Assembly: GCA_013433145.1 (NCBI GenBank)
Contig: CM024176.1
Span: 7,178,520-7,242,519, forward strand
Direction: 5' to 3'
DNA: 64,000 bases
Source of the DNA: Ascaris suum
Taxonomy: Eukaryota > Nematoda > Chromadorea > Rhabditida > Ascarididae
A program made the position numbers and the translations under genes. Shown one piece after another: positions 47,301-58,432 of the stretch; the first letter of the stretch is position 1, and every line of letters begins with the position of its first letter. A model generated the notes under the pieces. That model was not told where the DNA came from and made no database searches. It worked only from the letters and a program-made list of their open reading frames with translations.

Positions 47301-49187
47301 ATCCTGCTAAATGTTGGTGCAAATGCGCTTGCTGTGTATGCCGGGTGCTCCGAACTTGAGGTAGTTACGGTTCTCCAAGCTGCGAGCGCTTGTATTCGCG
47401 CAAATTAAATTCTCGAGTGAGTTGTTCTGATGCGTGAGTTGATGACGTATTATCATTTAAGAAGCTTTTATTTGGAAATGTGTGCTGCGGTCGTGCATAA
47501 GCTGATAGGGTGTTTTAAGGAGACAGAACAGACAGGTGTTACCAGCGAGGAAGGCGTCGAGCTGCTTCATGAATCGGTGCCAGAGGCTGTCCTCGGGAGT
47601 AGGCTTGTCCAATCCTCCGAGGCATCCACTTCCACATCTGCAGCTGCGGATCCAGTATCGGAAATTGAACGATCAAAGGCCGTAGTTGGTTGTGCCGAGG
47701 ATCGCGTTGAACTGGGGCCTATGGATCTAGCGGTGCGGGCATTTTCAATTGTTTGCAGCACCTTGCTTGCCCTTTTGCTATAAACGAAGTTGTATCGCTC
47801 ACATCCATTTGAACCTACACTGATCAATTTGGCAAATGACTTTTTGCCTCGTGAAGCCTTCTTACATCGAAGTAATGTTTTTATTGCAATATGCCAATAT
47901 CATATTGCAAAAAGCACGTGTTAGGGTCGGACCCACACGCAGATGTTTTGTCTATTCGCACCATATTTGCTGTTTGCAACAATAATAGAGCGATAGCTAT
48001 GAGAGTCATGAGCGCACTTTGCGTCGTCGAGATTTCTGCACCCACATCTTTTCGGTTTTTGTCGTTGTTCGAGTCTACTTGCCATACATTCTTATTCGCC
48101 TGATGTTGTATTGCTTTCACTGGTTCGCATTAAGCTTTTTGTTTAGGTGGAACAGAATAGTCCGGCGCGAAGCTGGTCAGCTGAGGAAGCGACCTTTGCA
48201 GCGAGTTCGGCACCGATCATTCCGTCGAAGCTTATGTCGGACAGAAGCAAGAGTTTCATGATTCGATCAATTTTGGGTAAGCAATTGAAATTACTCGCTC
48301 AGTTTTTGCGTTAAGTGTTACAATAATGCTTTGTGAGTGATGCGTAAAGCGATTAAATTGCGAAATGTAAGTGGACTTTTTCTTGCAACGTAGTGGCATA
48401 TTCCGGGGGCCATATGTATATCTCATTTCTGTGTTCACTTAGAAGAAAAAGTAACTGCCAGCTACCCTCATCTTTCCACTTATCGGGTGAGAAATGTTGG
48501 CAAGAAGTTGCTGTAACGAAGATTTTATTAACCGATCTGTGATTGATTTCAGAAGAAATTTTGTCCCGCCGCAGGTTTTTCTCCTTCAATTTTAGGCTGA
48601 TTATTTGCATCGCTTTATGGCTTCGAGAGTCATATGTGCTTTTCGAACTTGACTGGATGCAAGGAGCGCCCCTGAGGATTAACTGGAACCTGGTAATCCC
48701 TCAAGGAAAATGGTTGGCGCAACCCATGTTGGTTGGAGATTAGTCTCGGCAGGTTTCGAAGAGTGCGCTACATATGAGGTGCATACAGTTGTATGTTTCG
48801 ACAGTTTTTAATTTTGTGGTTTTGGATCTTTCTTTTGTAGGCAATCAAAGAGATGCGGGCAACGGCACGCAAGAGGCAGTTGGAACTCTTGAGGCTGCTC
48901 TAATGGGTCCGCAGTTGCCGCAAAACATGCCAGCATTTCAAGAAGCTGCTTCAGGAGGGCCGGAGTTTAATTCATTCCAGACGCCAGTACCTCCGCTACC
49001 ACTACTTCCGCCATCACTATCTCCATCTGCGTTTCAGCCGAAATCGACGCAGTGGCAAGAGCGGTCCTGTCCAGCTGGAGCTTCAGAGTACTCTCAGCCA
49101 TCACCATTCTACCCAGGCAAGTATTCCCGCTGTGTTGCTTGTGTCCATGATCCGACGCGACACGGTAGTAGTTCTCAGATTTGCTAG
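44310..49187 (+). CDS. DM-domain (Doublesex/MAB-3 family) transcription factor
   Basis: Six exons chain in phase: 44310-44382, 44603-44691, 45998-46057, 47520-47732, 48147-48276 and 48841-49187 (TAG), about 303 residues. Residues 21-75 are the DM zinc module: RMPKRECRPCLNHG at its start, then C-x4-C-E-C-G-K-C and a basic tail, CSKILQKEKLRGNARP. The CxxC-x-NHG core and C-x4-C-x-C-x2-C spacing are diagnostic; the loop between the second and third Cys is one residue shorter than in DMRT1. DM proteins bind DNA in the minor groove and control sexual differentiation and sex-specific neurons. The rest is Ser/Ala/Pro-rich, with SKSFMIRSILG near residue 185, a match to the eh1 motif (F-x-I-x-x-I-L) that recruits Groucho/UNC-37 co-repressors, and a PPLPLLPPSLSPS stretch. 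The start follows TTTTTAG by 23 bases; an upstream in-frame ATG at 44229 is possible. The C-terminus may instead splice at a GC donor (49116). Which worm DM gene it matches is unclear. Confidence 0.85.
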
Positions 49188-50826
49188 GAGTAAGCAGCAT
49201 TCTTTGGATCTGATAGACACGGATGACAGGTAGAAAGTCATCATTGATAGCGACGCTATTCCAAAGTTTTCTTGAGTTGCAAATGTGCTCAGCCTTTTAG
49301 AACTGCGCTGTTTCCCTGATATTCCGCGCGTTATGTGCAGCATATATTGAGTGTTTATTGCATGAGAATATGTTGCCGAATGTGATCACTTTGATGTTCA
49401 AATAAGCAAAAGTCGTTGTCACTATATTTAGAACTTTTATCCATGTATTTTTGAGCACGTGGTAGCACGAAGGGCGAGGTCATGTGCTCGATGACGTCAC
49501 TTTAAATGCGAGATTTAATGTTGTTCTGGTTGAAATGATTTTTTCAAATTCATATATTCCCATTTCTTTCCACTGATATCGCCACTGTGGCCTGTGTGTC
49601 GTCCCTGGTGATTGACATTCCGTTTCATAGCATTTCATAGGGGACTTGGAACGCGTACATGTTTTGTTGACTCGCAGCTGCTCTCTTTCGAATTGTTACC
49701 CTATTACGATCTCGTCCTCCATTCATCTCGATTATTTCGAGTGCCTTTGATTTGAGCGCGTGTTTAAAGAATTCTCCCGTTACTGCCGAAGTGCCGGAAG
49801 GTCGGGTAAGTCTATGTAAATGTTGTTCCCAAAGTCATCGTCATCAGTATTGCACAACGAATTCAAGAAAACCATGGAGCAATGGACAACAGAAATGTTT
49901 CGATTACGTTGATGATTGTTGTGTGAGGTCAGCGAGATGAGTATCATTTGCAGAACAAAGCGTGAATTGTACTTACCTATGGCATTCTTGAAAAATGTCC
50001 CTGAGCAAATTTTCATGGCTGTTAGGATGAAGCGGCAGCCTTTTTGGATTTTTTGAGTACATTATTGCAGCAATAAATTTACCACAAATGTTGATCCCGG
50101 TGGGCACTCTCGGCCCTTAAGATTGTGACGATGGGGTCGTCACTCCATTCAGCTACACCGGCTTCTTAGCATGTGTATCCAGGTACCTACTGTGCAGCTC
50201 AAAAACCATCATGGAACCTGTTTACGTCGAAGTGGTGGCAGAGTAGATTCACGGTACCCCCTGGAGCTGAACTTAAGAACAGCCAATCTGCACGGGTAGC
50301 TTTATAAAAATCATCATCATCATTTACATGTTAGGGTGCACAGGGCATATTCTCTTTGTTGTTCATGAGAGCATTCTCTAGTGGCCGTAGAGGATGGCAA
50401 ATTTTCTGCCGTCTTGCTTCTGTATAAGGAGGAATGGGGATAAAAGAAAGAACTAGAGCGTTGCTACCTCATAGGGGAGTAGTATGGCCACTCTCCGGAA
50501 CCCAACTTTTCCCAAAGACGAGAGTGGCATGTCCCACCGTCTTGATTTGCTTGCGACTCTAATAACGGTCTAAATATGAGCAGTTATTGGATGAAAAACT
50601 TCCGTCACTTTTCAAAGTATTATTAGATCTTCTCCGTCTCTCATATCATTCCTTACCCATGGCGGCAACGTCAGAATTCGAGTGTAGCTTTTAGATTGGA
50701 CATGGGGGCAGCCTGAGCTTGTCCGTGATAAGCGCTTTTACGGTTTCTTTTTTTTTGTTTGTTATGTTTCGCCGTACATAAGGGTCTATACGAATTCAAG
50801 ACGTGCGGTATTCGACGCTCACAACC
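49188..50826. other. Mostly empty interval with a possible retrotransposon tail
   Basis: The first part is probably the DM-gene 3'UTR. A short exon-like piece at 49760-49804 ends in GGTCGG|GTAAGT (reading NSPVTAEVPEGR) but is not placed. The part from about 50105 is described separately. Confidence 0.4.
50105..50326 (+). repeat. Possible RTE-type non-LTR element 3' end with (ATC)n tail
   Basis: A block of higher G+C ends in AAAATCATCATCATCATTTA at 50308-50327. Short ATC/TGA tandem tails are typical 3' ends of RTE-clade elements. No coding part is seen. Confidence 0.3.
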
Positions 50827-50949
50827 ATGCCTCCTCCTCCTCTTCCTACGCCGATGCTGCTGCCGCCGCCACCACCGCCGCCACCGCTGCCACCACCCCC
50901 GCCCTCGCCGCGGCCTTGTGATGTGGCGAACTCTGGCTCATTCGAATGA
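50827..50949 (+). CDS. Short proline-rich ORF over a CCN repeat
   Basis: ATG to TGA, 40 codons, beginning MPPPPLPTPM and continuing as Pro/Leu runs, ending CDVANSGSFE. It may be a first exon of the plus-strand exons that follow, but no donor gives the phase needed at 51074, so it may be only a low-complexity repeat. Confidence 0.2.
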   Translation: MPPPPLPTPMLLPPPPPPPPLPPPPPSPRPCDVANSGSFE

Positions 50950-51073
50950 CGGGCATGCAACAACGAACGAACACACAGGTTACTTCATCCATAATTCTCT
51001 TTATTTTTTGATGTGTTTTTTGTCCCCACTTGTCCAAAATTGCAAAATTTTTTCTCCGCGTATCGTCGCATAG

Positions 51074-51221
51074 GTCGTCAAATACTATCGGAGGGCGTTC
51101 ATTTGGTTCCAAGTTGCTAGAGAATGTCGGCGGACAGTCCAATCTTTTGGCGGGGTTTACTATATTTAATACCACTGATAGTGCAACGTCTTTAGCTTGG
51201 AATCAGTGGGATACCTTGAAA
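51074..51221 (+). CDS. Candidate exon of an unidentified plus-strand gene
   Basis: After GTCGCATAG one base completes a codon, then 49 codons read SSNTIGGRSFGSKLLENVGG and continue NLLAGFTIFNTTDSATSLAW to TTGAAA|GTTGAA. Balanced composition, weak donor. No domain is recognised. Confidence 0.3.
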
Positions 51222-51593
51222 GTTGAAAGGTTTTTATGCTGTCCCATTTCGAGACTTTGAAGTGAAAGAAGATGACTGTTTGAGATTATAAGTCATGAAA
51301 TGGTATTGACGCCGCAGTGGGTACCGAATTTTAGCACTGGATCATCAGAGGAAGAATGGATAAAATCAACAGTCTTAAATTTAAAAGTGCTGCATTTATA
51401 TAAGGTAGTTAGCGCGTATTGAGTTTAGGGAATAGTTCAGCTGATGTTCGGTGGCAACTCCGTTTTGACTGTCATGTATTGAATGTATTGGAGGGGTGGC
51501 AACTCTGATTGCCATATATTGGAAGCTCTCAGTTTTTTGCGAATAGCGGGTTCTGCAATAGTTGGCTGTGTCAAGGGTGTCTGCAGTTAAATT

Positions 51594-51786
51594 TAACGGT
51601 AATTTGGTCCAGAAATTTTCAAACTCAGGAATCACCAATAATGCGGAAGCTGTGGCTTGCTGGAAGATTCGACGTGGACGCCTTAGTTGTCTGAAGTTTG
51701 AGACTTTGGGCTTCAAGCAGATTAGAACACAACGGGGAGAGGACCACTGTCCAATGACGAGTGAAAGAAGGGCCCATTGGCAAATG
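51594..51786 (+). CDS. Candidate terminal exon
   Basis: After GGTGTCTGCAG the frame reads 64 codons (KFNGNLVQKFSNSGITNN then CWKIRRGRLSCLKFETLG) to TGA at 51787-51789. It is unlinked in phase to the exon at 51074, and the minus strand also carries a 91-codon ORF here. Confidence 0.2.
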
Positions 51787-52274
51787 TGAACTAGCGGCCT
51801 TGCAATCTTGAGATAAATGCTCCAATGCTGGAGCCAACACAGGTGCTTTCACAGGGCTTGCCAGGGTCCAGCTAGTTTTAGCGCACACACAGTGCAACAA
51901 ACCTTATGAGCACGATATGCTCGTCACCTGCCGCTGTGCAAGCTGTTGAGTTCTGAGTTCCTGCTTTCTGGATGATCCAATCAGTCATGTTTATCTTCCA
52001 GCAATGAAGTACTTCTCAGTAGTACAGGTTGGATTATCTTAACCCAAGAATGTTTTACAGCACTCACATACCCACTGGATTGCCAAGAAGGCATAAAGAA
52101 CAACCATCGTTTGAAGACTTAGGACTTTTTGAATGCATGTGGGTCCGAGTTCCATCTAGAAGTTCCTCATAAAAAATTTTACAAGTTTTCAGCCGGATTT
52201 TCCGATTTCTTCCAGCAAATTAAGCCCCAAATTCTCAGATTTCGTTGTATTGACATTTGCAGCGTAGAGTGCGC

Positions 52275-52493
52275 TTATTGTTCCTGGAATCGAATTTGAC
52301 GCGGGTTGTCCCACAAGCAGTCGATTTTTCCGAGGATCGTCTGTTTGTCATCCCCTGTTTCGTTTGCACCTTCTTGTTTTCGTGAATTAGACTCATTCAA
52401 AGCTCGACGTGGTTTAAAGGCCGACTGTATCTGCATTCGCACCGTTGCTACCCCTATACGAATTCTGGCTAAGGGTTTTTTTGCCGAGGGCTT
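52275..52493 (-). CDS. Terminal exon of an unidentified minus-strand gene
   Basis: After CTGTTACTGCAG the minus strand reads 72 codons in phase 0 (KPSAKKPLARIRIGVATV, later NESNSRKQEGANETGDDK, ending RQIRFQEQ) to TAA at 52277-52275. Basic and polar, probably partly disordered. It may be the last exon of the minus-strand segments at 55.0-56.3 kb, but the join cannot be proven. Confidence 0.4.
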   Translation of the reverse strand, partial: KPSAKKPLARIRIGVATVRMQIQSAFKPRRALNESNSRKQEGANETGDDKQTILGKIDCLWDNPRQIRFQEQ

Positions 52494-52848
52494 CTGCAGT
52501 AACAGCACCTTTTTGAAAGAACGGCGTCGGGAGTTCCATTTTTTTTCTTGATTACCTGAAGAAACGATTTTCTTGGTAGACTATAGCGAAAGCGCGTATC
52601 ATGCGATCACAAACATTTTATTATGTTTTTTTTATGCTTAAGTGTTTCTAAATTACAGGGCAGGCCTTCGTCCCCCTTCGGGAAAGTCGAGTATCTGCAG
52701 TAGGCATGTACGAACATTCTTCTGTGGGTTCGTTACCAGTGGTTCTTTTCTATCAACTGGGGCTGATTTCAAATAGAGCAATCTCAGGCGACTGTCCTTT
52801 ATGAGGTATGTTCCCCTCTGTTTGTGCAAGTTACCATCTCACTTTCAG

Positions 52849-53024
52849 TGTCACCAACTCATTCATGTGGCTTGCAAAACGGGCATGGAGCACGCTTTTT
52901 GTGGAAGGAGGATTTGTGCGATAACGTCGAGAAGTTTGCTGGGCATTCCTGTCTGACGGAGCAGCCACTAGGCTTTAACGTTCAAAGTATACGAGATGCC
53001 GACATATGTCTGCGAATACGCTAA
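52849..53024 (+). CDS. Candidate Cys-containing exon
   Basis: The acceptor CTCACTTTCAG is strong. In one frame 57 codons run to TAA 53022-53024 (SPTHSCGLQNGHGARFLW). In the phase-0 frame it reads CHQLIHVACKTGMEHAFCG, which looks like an extracellular Cys module, up to a stop near 52950. The frame cannot be fixed. Confidence 0.3.
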
Positions 53025-53490
53025 GAGCTTAATTACTTTGATATTTTGCCATTGCTTATTTGAGATCGTCATTCTTTCTAATCTCGATACGTATGATCAG
53101 AGTTTCAAAACGTTCAGAACAGGTTGAAGTATCTAAAATGTTTTTGATGGACCATCCTCGCCTTGTCCTTAAATTAAGAAAGGAATCAATGAGAATGGGT
53201 GCGGCAACAACGAACAGCTAGAAGACTCACAAATCGCGACAAAACCGCTTTCTTCCAATATTCTCGAACGCATGTGTGCGCTGATTTCGTACCGCTCAAA
53301 ATTTTGGCAGTTGCGGCATACAAGGTAGTGAGAAGGAATGCTGTTGCAGTGCGGTCATTAATTTGGAAATTTATTTGAAGGAGTGACGCACTACTTGCAT
53401 TTCATTCGCTTTTTTGTTCTTATTGTCAGGTTCTTCCACCTAATTTTCTTCATTGTTGTCTCTCTTTTGTTATTAATTTTATAATTTTAG

Positions 53491-53760
53491 GCGGATTTGG
53501 AAAGTAACAATTTTATGTTGTTTTTGTCGGCTAATGTTGTCGCTATGACTTACGATTTTCCCATGCTCTGTTGTTCTTGGATAGCGGATGTTACGCTGCC
53601 TTTGCATTTCCGTGCCGACATTTATCCTTTTTTAGCAGTGGAGGAAGAGAACTATCAGAATAGTCAAAAGCACAAGTTGTTTACTCAGGAGGGATGTTTT
53701 GATGCTTTGAAGAGGTGTGATTCTGGCAACATATCTGTCAGGAAGATAAGGAATCAGTGA
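53491..53760 (+). CDS. Candidate terminal exon, 89 residues
   Basis: After TTATAATTTTAG the frame reads from ADLESNNFMLFLSANVV to GCFDALKRCDSGNISVRK and TGA at 53758-53760, in phase 0. The 90 open codons with even composition and a good acceptor make this the best of the plus-strand exons in this stretch. The C-x6-C close to the end is not enough to name a family. Confidence 0.4.
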   Translation, partial: ADLESNNFMLFLSANVVAMTYDFPMLCCSWIADVTLPLHFRADIYPFLAVEEENYQNSQKHKLFTQEGCFDALKRCDSGNISVRKIRNQ

Positions 53761-54391
53761 GATGGAAGTACTACAAAGTTCGTCAGTAGTTGAAGGTGGA
53801 CAGTTGAACACAGTATTCGTTCGCCACACATATTTGTCTCCGTCTCGTTCATTTGAGGTTTTGTGAATTCTTAGAAGGCTTTTTTAGGGTTACAGACTTG
53901 ATAATCTTTGAACCTAACGGAGTTGTGGCCACCAATACAAAGAAATCGAGTTGAGCACCACATCTGTGCCTGAGATCAGGTTTCTTTGCAAAGGGTCCTG
54001 TTGACGAAAGCATGAGGGTTTCGTGAAATTTGCGAGTCGGGTTACTTCCGGCGTTTTAACCTGGAACGGAGTTTTTTATTCAGAATTGATGAAACGAAAA
54101 GCTTTTGAGGGCCTCATATTGTGAAAGGAGTATTGCACTGGTAAATTTGGTAAAAAACGATTTGGTGGATGAGATTTAAGCTGAATGTTGAATTGGTTTT
54201 GTGCGTTCACCATTTGCCGTTTGCGATGATAAATATTAATACATTCACGTGGTGTTTGGTGACCTCTGGAAGAGAACGTGCAACTGAATTACTACTCTTG
54301 GCGGGGTGGGCATTCAAGCCATCAAAGTGGTTCCTGTCAGATTTGCTGCTGCAACTGCTAGGCATCACAAGGGCTTAAGAACTTCGAGGGC

Positions 54392-54598
54392 TTAAAACTC
54401 TGAAATGTTTTTCACTTGGGCTTCCCGGAGATCTTGAGAACTTGTTTCTGATTCGAGGAGAAGAACGGCAACTTCATCGTCATTGTGATGCTCGCTTGAT
54501 TTATAAGAAACCAATATGAGAAAGCTAAGAGTTTCCTTTCCACCTTGAAGTTTCGCTTTTGGCTGAGGCCTCCTCTCACTAATCAAAAACGCGACCAC
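54392..54598 (-). CDS. Candidate minus-strand terminal exon
   Basis: An open frame ending in TAA reads KLQGGKETLSFLILVSYKSS, then HHNDDEVAVLLLESETSSQD and REAQVKNISEF. The composition is coding-like, but the antisense frame also looks coding (CFSLGLPGDLENLFLIRGEE), so strand is uncertain. Confidence 0.25.
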   Translation of the reverse strand: MVAFLISERRPQPKAKLQGGKETLSFLILVSYKSSEHHNDDEVAVLLLESETSSQDLREAQVKNISEF

Positions 54599-55012
54599 CG
54601 TTTTCTGTATTTAGTTGCAAATTCATGGCCCGGTGGCTCAGCGCTCCACATGTATGAAAAGGCGAAACGCCATTATTTTCAATTCCTCCTTTATGGGGCT
54701 GTTGAGCGTTGTGGAAAAGCAGTAATCAGCTGAGCGGGATCAAGAAGTTATCGTGACGCGTCAAGAACCTAATGCCTAGCTTCATCATTCCATGGAGTGT
54801 TTCCAGTGAAGGTGGATTGTGGACCTGGCCTCCGTAGGTGATGCAGTGTATCGGTCTAAACTGAGTACTTATGATATGTTCATGTGTTTCCAATGCAGCG
54901 CTCAAGGGTAATTTCAAGCAGTGCCATATACTATGCTAAGCTGCTACGGGAAATATGGACGTTGTTACTAGCTGGGGTCAGGTATGTATGTCATCAGGAC
55001 TGAAATCCCTTG

Positions 55013-55257
55013 CTATATTCTTCCATCTATTTCGTGGCTATTCCTCTCCTTTGTATGGACGATTCTTCTCCGAAACTGTGCCCCTAACAGGGTTGATTTC
55101 TGGGGGACGTTGCCTGAGCCGAAGCTAAAGAATTGACTTTTCCGGAGTTCACGCTTTCGACTTCCACCTATACATGAGAAACAATTCCAATTTCGGTAGA
55201 CATTGTTTGGCAGCATAGGTTGAGCGGTGTCACTTTTGGTGTTCGTACCGCTTCCAC
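55013..55257 (-). CDS. Candidate minus-strand exon with C-x2-C and basic region
   Basis: After GTTTAATTCAG, entering with two bases, the minus strand reads 80 codons (SDTAQPMLPNNVYRNWNC, GGSRKRELRKSQFFSFGSG, QFRRRIVHTKERNSHEI) to TAG at 55015-55013. Likely part of the same transcription unit as 55504-56296; the phase requires a donor with one base left over that I did not find. Confidence 0.35.
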
Positions 55258-55503
55258 CTGAATTAAACTGATAGCGCATACAGTGGTATGACTTATATGT
55301 TGTTGAATAGACCCCATGGTAAAAGAAGACGGGATGCGGCAGGCTCCAGCTGAAGAGCTGCCTGAATCTTGCCCGCGACTGGGTGCAGTCCGCTTTTTCC
55401 AATTATTATCATATATGCGTCCGCGCACAGCAGAGGTGCATGCTAGCGAGGAGAGGAAGATGATTCACGTCGCACAGTGTGCCATCGTACCAAAAAGTTC
55501 TTT

Positions 55504-56296
55504 CTACGACACTGCATGCGTGATCCCCTGCAAAAGCGATTCAGTGCTATTATGCCTTTTCAAAATTCGACTCTCATAAATTCCATCATTTGTTCTCTGC
55601 AAAACCAACTGCTTCCTCCCCATTGGGCTCAAGTACTTCACCAGCTGAGCTGTAGATTTGTTACCATCACCTTCTTCAGAACTCACTGAAGCCGTTCCCT
55701 CTTCGAAATTCGTTTTCCTTTCGAAGACAGGTAGTTTAATTTTTTTGTCAAGCAACGCATAGCGTTTGTGCCTGAGTCAATTTTCTGCTTGCGGGCAGTT
55801 CCAGCATCGTTCAAATCCTTCACATATGCTTGTTTAGTTGCCTGCATCGCGATATCCGCATAATTTTTTCAAACTCAAGGATGCAGTTTCAAACTATCCA
55901 CCTCCAACGCAATGGATCGTTGCCGCAATAAACGAATCCGTATTGCAGCTTCCGGTCTAAATGTCAACAGTCGCTGACACCCAAATGTCTTCCACTTATG
56001 CAACAATCTTCGCTATGGCCTTTTCCAGTGGTCCTTGTAAACAGACGAAGAGGCCTTCTTGAGAATTTGGAAGAGCGAATCGTGGATTCAGCACAGCTAA
56101 ACACTCGCGAGACTCACGGGTGAAGATGATGCTGAGAGGCACATTCTCTGGCGTCAACAACTTTTGGAAACTCTGTATGCAGCGTTTTTTTAGTGCAATC
56201 TTGGCATTTTTTGCTTTCCCCCGTGATCCTTCAACTGTTCTTGGCCCTTCACCGTCGCTTATCGGTATCCCCCACTGTTCATTGCTTACGCCAGGT
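55504..56296 (-). CDS. Minus-strand coding segments with a frame change at A7; gene or decaying gene
   Basis: Segment 1, 56296-55996 (after GAATGTGCAG): EQWGIPISDGEGPRTVEGS, AKIALKKRCIQSFQKLL, LNPRFALPNSQEGLFVCLQG, ending in a stop after KIVA, with a strong internal donor CACCC|GTGAGT. Segment 2 (another frame): RPEAAIRIRLLRQRSIALE near 55947-55902, then after a possible 60-base intron ATKQAYVKDLNDAGTARKQK from 55841. Segment 3, 55771-55504, back in the first frame: PVFERKTNFEEGTASVSSEE, LVKYLSPMGRKQLVLQR, then TAG. Segments 2 and 3 would read straight through if the A7 run at 55740-55746 (A on the minus strand) had one more A. All segments look coding, and the whole may be one gene with short introns plus a one-base error, or a pseudogene. 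No family is recognised. Confidence 0.4.
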
Positions 56297-58432
56297 CTGC
56301 ACATTCAGCTTCTTGTTAGACTTAAAGATTTCTGAAGAAATTTGTCGTGTTCATTGAGACTAAGCGGTTCATATTAATCAGATCTCAGACACCTGTGGCC
56401 TCCAATCACTTAGTGAAGCTGACATAACCATGTGCGAAATGCTGCGATTTCCATCCGGCTGCTGCACACTTGAGGGTCACTAATTTCGAACATATCTGAC
56501 AACGGTGGGCTTAGAGCATTCGAAAGAGGAAAATACGTATAATACATTTAACAAAACTGGAGAATGTCACTTGCTTTGCCAGGTCAAATACAATCAGTTC
56601 AAATATCAAGTTCAGTTTCTATGCTTCTGCTTATTTGACCCACAACACGGAAAGATTAAGCAAATATACCTCTCTTCATCGAAGTTATACATCAGTAGGA
56701 AATATATGCGATATGTGGTCAACTTCCGTTACATGATGAAAGTTTTATAGTTTTTCGCATCGTCTTATAGTCAGAAAGTTCGAAGGTTGTCCTTTTGCAA
56801 GGAAATCACTAAAACACAATAGTGCAATTTCCTCTTGAGCGCAATATGCCAACTCTAATTATCACTCCATTTGCGTAAGATGCAACTCAATTCAAGTGAC
56901 ATGCTTCAAAGAGAGAGCAACGCTCTTTATGAACGTTTAGTGAGCAATAACGATATTCACATCGTGTTAATGAAATGACGGAGCCAAATTGAGCTCAGCG
57001 CTAAATTCTGTGGTCAGAATTGATTCCTGACCAATTTGATATTATTATTTCCCGGGTATTATTCCATATTTTTAGCGATTTGCTCGACCGTACCTCATGG
57101 AAGCAAAAGTACCTCAGCAATTGGCACCGCTTGAATATTTCACACGATCGACAAGAGGTTTACATGAGCAGGACATACAGAATAGCGTTCACTAAATACA
57201 TCAATACACCATGAAACGTCGACTAGAAGCCCAAAGATTGGGCAGTACTCAATTCTTGGATGAATCGGGGAAGCTGTTGGTTAGAACGGATATCCGAAAA
57301 GATATTGTTCTTTTTATCGCACTTTCAAACTTTGCAGCTTTCGTAATTATAACTCCTTCCAACAGTTCTTTTATGTTTCCAGAAAATAGAGTTGTTGCGA
57401 AGGAGGTCGCACTTATTTTCCTAAATTCTGGGGAAAACTTTATTCGGGAGATGTTAAATTCCTAAGGTTTTACTTCAGATCATTCGCGGTCTCCATTTTG
57501 AACTGAAATGAAAAAGAGGCCCACACTTACCCACGAGTAGTCAAGAATCATTTACTATAATCGCTATGAATTTAAGAAATAACTGAAACTTCTGACTGGA
57601 AGAATTATGAAATTCAATGCAAATTCAGCAGTAAATAGCTGGAAGTCCGTAGATTTTAGCTGTTTGCTTTGGGGGGCTCTCTCTTCTCTCCCCACTTCAC
57701 TAGAATATCTTCCTCTATCCTAACAACAGGAAAATTTCACTCTGAAAGCTTTCCAGTGCAATCAAATTAATACGATATTACTGCTTTCTAAGGGTCGGAG
57801 GCCAGACATTGTTGAGACTCAGTTCTTGCTTAATATCTTTAAATCTGTATGTTCAAGCCATATTATATCACACATAACTGCTCACGAAAATTATTTACAA
57901 TAACCGTCCATCAACGAGATATTTTGGTGCAATATGCCATTTCAACTAAAAAGAAAACATCGGCAAACCGTCTACAACAGAAGAGCGCGCTCAGCAAATT
58001 CCTACCGCACATCTACCCTTCATCTCCTTCTTAAGGGCTTAAGGGCTATCTTTTATGTCCACAGAGGCTAGGCGCTTAAATGGAAAACCGAGCTTTTAGA
58101 ACCCAATCGTTCAGCTTTGAGAGGATGCAGTTTTTTCATTCAAATTCTTGACGCGTAATTGGGCGAAGAGAAGATTCTTTCTTCTCTTCGGAGCAAAGGA
58201 TGAGGGAGGGAAGGGAGTAGGGACAGAGGTCGAAGGGAACAGCGTAAATAATCAACGTTAGGAATCTGCTGGTCTGTACGCTCTGCGCACTCAAAAAGTT
58301 CAAAAATTCTCAGTTCTACACCCCTCAATGTTTATAAAATTTGCACCTCACCTATTATATTATTATTTATAACTCATTTCTCAAACGAAGTTTCCATGAA
58401 TTACGCATTATCTGAGGCGAAAAACTGATTCA
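56297..58432. other. Mostly unassigned interval
   Basis: A minus-strand stretch at about 56421-56505 (SDMFEISDPQVCSSRMEIAA) may be a further upstream exon of the gene at 55.5 kb. Plus-strand ORFs at 56505, 57020 and 57211 have no support. A hairpin lies at 58164-58190. Confidence 0.4.
58164..58190 (-). repeat. Perfect inverted repeat downstream of the ET/Ly6-like gene
   Basis: CGAAGAGAAGA and TCTTCTCTTCG form a perfect 11-base stem with a 5-base loop, about 240 bases past the stop at 58433, possibly within its 3'UTR. Confidence 0.8.

Noticed and set aside
51090..51125. Homeodomain-like TTTGGTTCCAAG (F-G-S-K or W-F-Q reading)
   Set aside because: The frame that would give W-F-Q stops at once and has no helix-3 residues.
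48247..52000. Homeobox gene suggested by the eh1 motif
   Set aside because: No homeodomain (W-F-x-N-R-R) was found downstream, and upstream exons give a DM domain instead.
54627..54680. tRNA-like GGCCCGGTGGCTCAGCGCT (A-box resemblance)
   Set aside because: No B box and no cloverleaf downstream.
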